64,000 bases of DNA from Dromaius novaehollandiae (Eukaryota > Chordata > Aves > Casuariiformes > Dromaiidae). The notes under the pieces were generated by a model. That model saw only the letters and a program-made list of their open reading frames with translations, was not told the origin of the DNA and did not search any database. This document shows, piece by piece, positions 56,551 to 64,000 of this stretch; position 1 is the stretch's first letter; each line of letters begins with the position of its first letter. A program made the position numbers and the translations under genes. The stretch covers positions 34,351,981 to 34,415,980 of the forward strand of contig NC_088098.1 of NCBI RefSeq assembly GCF_036370855.1. Direction: 5' to 3'.

Positions 56551-57480
56551 GGCCACGAGTGGGAGTAGTTAGGTGCCACGCTAGGCCGGGAGCCGCTGGT
56601 TTCTGCGGCCGGGCTGCCGTCCCGCCTGCCCCCTCGCAGGCCGTGACCCCCAGCGCTCACCCCGGACCTGGTGGTGCCGGCTGCTCCTTCCTCTCCGCGG
56701 GATAAAAAAGCGCGAGCCCAAAGCTGCCCTGCCTCGGCGCTCTCGCCAGCGCCGCGCTGCTTTCCTCGCCCCTTAAGCATTAAATGCTGCCGGGCGCTTG
56801 TGTCTGACTTCGCTTCCCTGGCGAAGGGCCCGCAGTGAGCTCAGGGCGCGCAGCGGCGGCGCCGGGCCCTGCCCGCCTCCCCGGGAGGCTGCGGGTCCCG
56901 CTGGCGGCTCCCGGCTCCATGCTCATATTTGGCGTTGGCTGCCGGTGCCCAGGAATTTCCCGTCATGCCTCCCTCGCCGCCGGGGCCCGTCCCTGCCATC
57001 CCGGGGGGGCCGCGGCCGCTCGCTCCCTCGGGCCTCCCTCCCCATGCGCGCTGCGCCGCCGCCGCCGCCGCTGCTCCTCTCCGCGCTCTTCCTGGCGGCC
57101 GCCGCAGGTAGGAGCCGCCGCCGCGGTCGGCAGCGCGCCGCGCTGGGACCGGGCCGCGGCGGGGAGGGCGGGCCGGGGGCTGCGGCGAGGGGCCGGGGGC
57201 GGAGCGGCCCGGGCGCGGGCGGCCGTTGGGTCGGGCCGCTGGGGGGGGGTTGTGTGTGTGGGGGGGGGGCTGGGCCGCACCTGCCGCGCGGGGCCGTTGC
57301 CCGGGGGGCTCTGGCGCCGCTCGGCCGGCGGCGGCCTGCGGGACGCGCAGCGCTGGCGGGGAGCGGGAGGCCGGTAGCGGATCCGGCGCGGCGGGAGAAC
57401 GCCGGCTTTGTGCTGGAGCTCGGGGCCGGGCGGCGGAGCGGGGCTGCCGGGGGAATTAATCATGTATGAGGACCCGCCGG
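56551..57480 (+). promoter_or_regulatory. MSRB3: CpG-island promoter, putative MSRB3
   Basis: A sharp block of CpG-rich sequence surrounds the putative first exon. A TATA-like ATAAAAA lies at 56702-56708, about 340 bp before the proposed ATG. Upstream ATGs at 56784, 56919 and 56965 are not in frame with the proposed start; frames from 56919 and 56965 overlap it, so they could act as uORFs if transcribed. A G-rich tract (57241-57270) lies just inside the intron. Confidence 0.7.
57044..57107 (+). CDS. MSRB3: Putative MSRB3 exon 1 (ER signal peptide)
   Basis: The frame from ATG 57044 codes MRAAPPPPPLLLSALFLAAA A (21 residues) plus one base, followed by the donor g|gtagga at 57108. The peptide is a textbook signal sequence: one Arg, a Pro run, a Leu/Ala hydrophobic core and an Ala-rich cleavage region. 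Known biology: MSRB3 follows LEMD3 on the same strand in amniotes, and its A isoform begins with an ER signal peptide before SCRDKKNC. Phase 1 here would supply the Gly directly before that block. MSRB3 reduces methionine-R-sulfoxide. No second exon lies in the window, so the assignment rests on synteny, signal peptide and phase. The similar-looking SCRK near 57666 is chance. Confidence 0.65.
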
Positions 57481-60400
57481 AACGCCGCCTTACCAGGATA
57501 GGAAAGATGATACGCGGCGCTCATGAAGCGCTCTGCGCACCCGAGACGGGCGAGTCCGAGCCCTTTCGAGTAGGCAGCTCGGTGCTCTCCCTGCTTCGTG
57601 GCCTGGGAACCGGACGCTGCTCACCTTCCCAGCCTCGCTTCTCCGCTTCTTGTTGGAGTTTTAGCATCTTGTAGAAAAGCTATTCGCCATCGCCACGTCT
57701 CTTCAAATTTCACACTTACTTTCATCTTTGTGCTGCTGCAAAATCCCTGTGCCAATGTATCGTGTGAACGCACAGATATATTACGAAGACTGTAGGTTTT
57801 AGATGCCTGTGCTGCAGCATCTTCTTAAGCCTTAGAAACCGGGAAAATATTTGCTATAACATAGAACAAAAAAATTGACTTGATGCAGCAGTTCTTAATC
57901 AAATAAATATTAGTTCAGTGCTGTTACGCTCATCTGCTTGGTAAATTTAGCTTTGTTGGTCAGAAGTAGAGCTTAAATTTGATATGTGCTCTCAGAATTT
58001 GGTCATCGTTCTCTAGAGGGAGTTTAGCGTTCTCATTCACTGTATTTATTTTGTGTTACACTATTAAATACAGTAGATACAAAGGCTGAAGTGTAATTTA
58101 TTTCTTACTCTCTTCTAGTTAAGTTAGCTTGGTGCATCTTAATCTTCCTGGAAATAGAAGTGAGACTTAAATTAATCTCCCTGTAATATTTGACTAATTT
58201 GCTACAAATGCTGCCTTTTCAGCTTTAGCTGATCTTCTAACTATTGTCTCCTTAGACTATCTGAAGGCACAGTGATCTTATATAAAGGGTGACTGTGTAC
58301 CAGCAATGTAAAATCTAATGATGGATATCTGTAGATGATGATAGATATCTACTGTTACCCAGTATCAAATGCTAGATATTTGTGAGATTTCTAAGCTTAC
58401 CTATACTCTTTTAAGAAAGCACAGAGCCTTACCTGTGCCATGCTTTCAGTTCTTTCTCTTTTAAGCTTCCTATTTTTATAATCAAAATGGTTTTGAAAGA
58501 CATCAGAATGAAATATCTGCAATAAGCAGATATTTTGCCATATTGATACGGCTTATGACAAGCAGTCTGTAAATGGAAAACCCAGATCCACTCCCACTAT
58601 GGCAAAGTGCCATTTATTTTTAATCCAGTGTTTAATGCTTAGAATTTGTCTTGTTTGTGTTCCTGTCTTTGCTGAATTGACAAAAGTGCTTGCAATCTTA
58701 CTTGCTGATGATTCCCAACTTTCTATTGCACTGCCGCATGCCTTTGCAGTTTGTCATGATTCCTCGTCTGCCAAATTTGGTTGGTAACAGTCCCCTTTAA
58801 GTCTCATTCTGGAAGTAGTTTCCATGTGGCTTGTCATCCTAATCAGATGCTTGCTCATAGTTTCTGAAAGAATTGCCCGTGTTGCTGTAGACATGTCTTA
58901 TTTTAGAACAACAGAATTTGTTGATTGTCTTTTTAAATTTATGTAGAGAGTCAAATACAGTGAATAGCTTAATCAGGATTACTAAATAATCCTGTTGTTC
59001 TTAGATGAAAGAAGATTTTTGGATAAAATTCTGCAGTGATTTCTCAAAACCACTAAAGTTAGTGGAGTTAAACTATGTGTAGTTTAGTCCAGAATGCGGT
59101 CTGTTTTTCCTTTTCCCATCTGATGTTTCTTGGATCTTTATAATACAAATTTGAAAAGACTTTTGAGGAGGAAAAAAGAATTATATTTTTTCCCCCAAAG
59201 CACAGTCTTTAAAAATGTTGCCGTTGTACATGGAGTGATGTTTCTATATTTGGTAACAGTGTCATATAAAGCAGTTGATTCTAGACAAAAATAAAATCCC
59301 TTGACTGAATGACCTTGCTGATTTTTCCAAGTGATAGTGTTTAAACAGTCTCACAGAAATTTGTTTAATACAGATTTTTACATTTACATACCATAAGAAT
59401 TCTTAACAGCTGTTTGATAAGGTAAACATGCATATTAAGGAGATATTGGCTCTTCGTCCTGATATTTAATGAAGGTATGGGATGATTTTGTTTACCTACT
59501 TGGATTTTGTCAACTTCGCAAGATAGTACTTGTTTCTGTGTGATTGAAAGGCCAGTCCATTTATTACATTATAAATGCTAGAAAAAGAAATTTCATTTTC
59601 AGGTAGATTGTTAAGAGTTTCTTTGTTGTCCGGTGTATTTTAGAAGAAAGGGGAATGTGAGGGAGAAGGGGGAGAGAAGAGATCACTCTGTTAAGGATTT
59701 AATCTTCTCAGCCAGAAGGTTAAGAAGTCTGCCCATCTGCATCTGACTGGCATCCCTACAAGCTAGTGATGCAGTAAAGCCATCCAATTTTGAGATAGCT
59801 CTCAAGTTGCATAATTCCTTGTTACAGAGCAAGACTTAAGCAACACCCAGCGTTTTTATTAGTGGTAGGTAGAGAATATGATTTTTTTTTTTTTGCAATA
59901 AAAGCTCAAGCGTTGACAGCACCCAAGTTACTGATTAACTCACTGTGAAGGCTTTAACTGATGGGGAGGTGGGATAAACTTTCAGCCTAATTATAGCTCA
60001 GTCTAGCCATGAATTGTTTAAGGATTCCTCAAGCCAAAAATCCCCCAGAAAAATGGAACCTCAAATTCCTGGTGTATTTATGATGTTGTGTGTAAGAGCT
60101 AAAGTGGAATAAGGAGGTATGGATTAAAGCTTTCGCTCAGTAACTCTGAAGTTAGCATGCTTATTTTGGAATGAAGTCCAAGGCTAGTTGGATGTAGGAT
60201 GTTTCTTGCTCTGGAATAATTCTGTCCATACATGGAATTTAGAGGCAATTCTCTGTAGCCAAACCAAAGGTCTTTAAAAGAGAAGAAACAAAAAAACCCC
60301 TGCCAGATTTTGGGGCATTCTTTTTTTAGTGTCTCATAGAGTAAGAAGGAGGCATAGGTTAGCTTTCCCTTCTCTCGCTCCTGTCACTTTTACAAGGTTG

Positions 60401-60652
60401 TATTATTATCTTTTACAATACTTCATTTGTCTGGAAAAGATCTTAGGTTCTCAGTAAGCTATTAATATGTATCAGGTACAACAGACCCACAAAATTAAAG
60501 ATTAAAGTCCTCCTCTTTGGAAATCTGTGAATGCATAACCAACTAGCAGTGTTTTAAAACTAATTTCCAATCAACCACTTAGGAAAAGGAAGGGAGCACA
60601 TACTGTGCCATTGACTTCTGCTAGAAGCTGAAGAATGCCATTGCAGGTTTGA

Positions 60653-60662
60653 GGGGGGGGGG
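60653..60662 (+). repeat. G10 homopolymer
   Basis: Ten consecutive G in AT-rich intronic sequence. Confidence 0.85.
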
Positions 60663-63109
60663 TGTCTTCTGTCTGGAAAGATGGTGATCCTTATGCTTTG
60701 TCTGAAAATAGGGTACAAGAATTCTTTGGGAACCCCATTTATGATGAGGTAATTGTAAATTCCCTACTTAGCTTCAGCCTTCTGGTTCTCATGTAACAAC
60801 CTCAATTCCCAGAGCATTATTTGAAAACCACACAATCTAGCAACTGTTACTGAAAGTAAAGAAGCTTTTCTTAATAAGGACTTTAAGGCTTGAAGAACTG
60901 AAACAATGCTAGCCCAAAACAGACAAGAACAGTATTTAAACTTACAAGGTGCTAATATGGTTTTGCTGCTTTCATAGACTTACATTATAGTTCAGCATTG
61001 TTTTGTAATATGATTAATAACATAGGCCATCTTTATTTACAGTGAGCAGTGAAAATGATCTTTCCAGTACATTTTATATTTAAATATGATTCAGCTTTTG
61101 AGTGTAGTACAGACAAAGTTTAAGGACAAGACTACTGTGGAGCTTCTCAGCTTGCTATTCTCTTTCTGTGGCATCCAAACATCGGGATTAATGATTTATT
61201 TGACATGTAGGCAGCAGTTTAGCAAAACATACAGAGCGTGCTAATGCATTGTTTTGTTGGGAAGTGTTAACATGTCCAAGAAATCTGAGAGTAACTTCAT
61301 GCATGGCATTTGGAAGTACTTCCCCAGGGAACCCTTTAGCTCTGTGTTTGCCCAAGCAGGGGCAACGCCTGCGAGTTTCACCTGATGGAAAATGAATCAG
61401 TACTACCAGGAAATAACAATAGCACTGATGGAAAGTAACTGCCAAATGCCATCAATTTCACTCAGACTGCACAATGAAAATGGAAAAAAAATCAACACAG
61501 GGAATCTTAGAAGCTTCCTGAGGAAGTTATCTGTGCCAATCATAGCCAAAAGAAAACAGTCCAGAAAATATTCAGTCTGGCTAAGAGATTTCCCCATTCT
61601 TGTTCTACTGTATTTCCCAGTATGTGGTTCCCAAGGAAATTCACAGGCTATGCTGTGCCTCAAAATGCAGTCAGGAAAAGGGTAGGCAATTTTAACCATT
61701 TGTACTTTTCAAGCATCTATGAGATTGGTTGTCTGGGGTCAGATTCACATACAGATACCTCTTCCCATTCCTGTGGCAGTTATTTGACATTATAGTGAAT
61801 TTGGCCTTAGATTTCCTGTGACTGGTTCAAGAACATTGTGGCAACATGAAGCAATGCGTTGATTTGATGTAAAGTTTTTGTACTTGTTTAAATCAGCTGA
61901 AGAAAAGATTGGTTAAGTTTGTACGAGCAAGCTTTATTGCAAGGATCAGATTGTCGCTGTCCCATGTCTCGCAGGAAGTTTGATATCAAAGCATAAAACC
62001 AATGCAGATCTCTCATTGTGTGTCCTGATGATGTGCAGTCATGGCCCACACGTGATTCAAATCAAATTTGTACTGCTGAGTGATCCAGCAGTGTGCTGAT
62101 CCAGCATAAATGATCCTGAAAGCAAGGCTTGCAGGTCGGATTGGCTGGGCTTCTGTTACTTCCACACTAACAGCACCAGCAGCAGCCACAGGACAAATCT
62201 GTGGAAGGGAAGGAAGTAAGAAAGGAACAGATGCTAAGCTGTCAGCCTGGGGGTACACAGAGAAGTCCAAGTGAATCAGCCACGTGCGAAGTTAGAGCCC
62301 TGAAATGCAAATACAGAAACTCCCAATCACAAATAAAGTGATTTTAGTTTTCTGTAGCTTAATCATCTCTGCTTTCTAATGGCTGCAGGAAAAGAGAATG
62401 AGTCTTAGTATATAACTGCTTGCTGTGGGAACTCTATTTTTAGTCTGTGTCTTTAGCTTCCTACTTTTTTCAGGATTAAAATCAGTATTTCATTAACTGC
62501 TTGGTTTGTATAGTGGAAAGATACTCTGCTGATAGTGCACCTTTTAAAATCTCTTTTTGTAAGAAAAAACAAATTGTCTGTGTCCACGCTTGCTCGTGGT
62601 GCCCTTGCTTTTACTTGAAACCAGACACACGCAAGGGAAGTGATTTGCACTGACACATGTAGAGAGTTAGTGGCTTGTTTTGGAAGGGAACCACCACCAG
62701 GCACCCTTGGTTTCTGGCCTCCCACAGAACCAGGCATCCCACATCAGAAGTCGAGGCAGCTTTGCTGCTTGCCTATGAACTTTAGAGAGGTGCTGAACTG
62801 TACCAAACTATTTTAGCAGTTGTACCATGCTGGGTAGGATTACAACAGATACTCTGCAAGTCTCTCAGACACTGCCCTTGAAGTCCTTTAGAATGTGAAA
62901 TAAAGTAGTTGTCTGGAAAAAAAGGCCTTTTTTGTTGCTTTGTTGCATTTGAAGTATAGAATAATACATTTTAACTAAAATAATGACAAAATCAAGACAT
63001 AACTATGGTAGTAATACAGACAGTCACTATAATAGCTTTGTAATGTAATACTATTTAAGACAAGATGCAAGTTGTCAGAGCATTATCTTATCTCCCCCAC
63101 TCTTGTAGA

Positions 63110-64000
63110 CTAAACATTTCCAGTTCTTTGAAAGTTCTTTGAAGAGGTTAGATTTTTCTGAACCACTCCTGATTTTTGTCTCTCCTTTGTTTTTCTTCTC
63201 CCCAGTTTTTTCTGTGTTTTATGCCCCAAACCAGCACAGTATTCCAGCTGATACTGCTCCTGAGGAGAGCAGATTTCCCCCAAACCGCTGCGATTAGGTA
63301 TTATGCTTTACTTTTTAATAAACTCCACAGATTGTCATTTGCCTTCCTTTGCAATAGTGTTGCATTGTTGACTCAATTTATGGGCATTGTAACCTCGGGA
63401 TCCTTTGTGCAGTACTGCTGCTGGTTTCTTATTCCTCATCTTGTTTTCATGGATTTGATTTTTTCTTTCACTCCAAATGTATTTTTTTGCCCTTGGCTTT
63501 ATTGAATTTCGTCTTACTGATTTTTGGCCATTTCTCCAATATTGAGATCATCTTGACTTATGTCCAGTTCTTAAGAGTGCTTCACATTCCTCCCAGACTG
63601 GTGCCATCTGCAAATTTTATAAGAGTACTTGTTGTTTTTTCATCTTAGTAAGAGAAATGCTGAATAGTGCTGGACACTTGACATATCACTTTAAGTGTTC
63701 TCCCAGCTTGACAGTGAGCAATCGCTTGTTTCCCTGAGCGTGGTTTTTCAGTTACGTACCCATGTTATAGTACCGTAATCCAGAAGGAAGGTGTTTTTCT
63801 AGTTTGCTTATGAAAATACCATTTGGGGCTCCGTCAAAAATTGTCTTATAGTTGAGATCTATTGGATTTACTGCTTTCCTCCTTCCTGTAGAATGCAAGG
63901 AAAGAAGGAAAGTACACTGCCTCTATGGGATTAGTTTTTGGCAAATCCATCTTGGCTGCTTATTGCTTAATAGGCTTACTGCTTATTGCTTCAATTGCCT
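63110..64000 (-). mobile_element. Ancient CR1 LINE fragment, antisense, runs off the window
   Basis: Read on the minus strand it follows the CR1 reverse-transcriptase C-terminal region: TIFDGAPNGIFISKLEKH near 63830 (family TVSHDILVSKLEK), WPKISKTKFNKA near 63520 (family WSEVNRMKFNKDK), QQCNTIAKEGK near 63360 (family QQCNTVAKKAN), and LEYC near 63250. Stops and frameshifts between these blocks show it is dead. It retains at least 0.9 kb and continues to the right. Confidence 0.8.

Larger units (their letters stand above)
57108..64000 (+). other. MSRB3: Putative MSRB3 intron 1 (continues past window)
   Basis: No methionine-sulfoxide-reductase exon was recognised on the + strand, and no other gene on either strand. 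The first 370 bp remain CpG-rich, the rest is AT-rich. It holds a G10 run (60653-60662) and an antisense CR1 fragment at the end. A minus-strand AATAAA near 61933 has no recognisable gene attached. Confidence 0.6.

Noticed and set aside
57660-57700. SCRK-containing frame as MSRB3 exon 2
   Set aside because: The reading goes on as KAIRHRHV and does not match the MSRB3 core (SCRDKKNCKVVF); there is no proper acceptor with matching phase.
61920-62280. Minus-strand AATAAA plus an 85-codon frame, as the 3' end of an antisense gene or LTR
   Set aside because: A lone hexamer and a short frame without recognised domain or splice structure are expected by chance.

Overview
This window is vertebrate nuclear DNA, most likely from a bird. 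The evidence is two decayed CR1 LINE fragments (the typical sauropsid LINE), few other repeats, compact introns, and a gene order of LEMD3 followed by MSRB3 on the same strand, as on human 12q14. There are no bacterial operons, CRISPR arrays or proviruses. Nearly all short open frames are chance frames in introns and intergenic DNA.

Layout. Positions 1-8.6 kb are AT-rich flanking DNA with no recognisable gene; one old MIR-like SINE relic lies near 600-745. A CpG island at about 8.64-10.2 kb holds the TATA-less promoter and the large first exon of LEMD3 (MAN1). LEMD3 occupies the + strand from its ATG at 9243 to its stop at 53821-53823. I placed all 13 coding exons by splice sites, reading phase and similarity to the known human protein; they join without a frame break into 2766 nt, coding for 921 residues. 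Intron 1 is 18.7 kb, introns 3 and 9 are over 7 kb, and introns 5 and 11 are only 84 and 81 bp. A 3'UTR of up to about 2 kb carries several polyadenylation signals. After a gap of about 0.7 kb a second CpG island (56.55-57.48 kb) holds a signal-peptide exon that I assign, mainly by position and splice phase, to the ER form of MSRB3. The rest of the window (57.1-64 kb) would be MSRB3 intron 1, ending in an antisense CR1 fragment that runs off the edge.

Function. LEMD3 is an integral inner-nuclear-membrane protein. Its LEM domain binds BAF and chromatin, two membrane segments anchor it, and its C-terminal winged-helix and RRM-like domains bind receptor SMADs and damp TGF-beta/BMP signalling. 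MSRB3 is a methionine-R-sulfoxide reductase. The two genes are neighbours, but nothing in the sequence indicates a shared pathway.

I found no previously undescribed system. Points worth a second look are the very short LEMD3-MSRB3 spacing, an open frame running 221 codons upstream of the LEMD3 start, a possible intron-1 polyadenylated LEMD3 isoform, two minimal introns, lineage-specific low-complexity tracts in the nucleoplasmic domain, a self-complementary GT/CA microsatellite, and several short tandem duplications.
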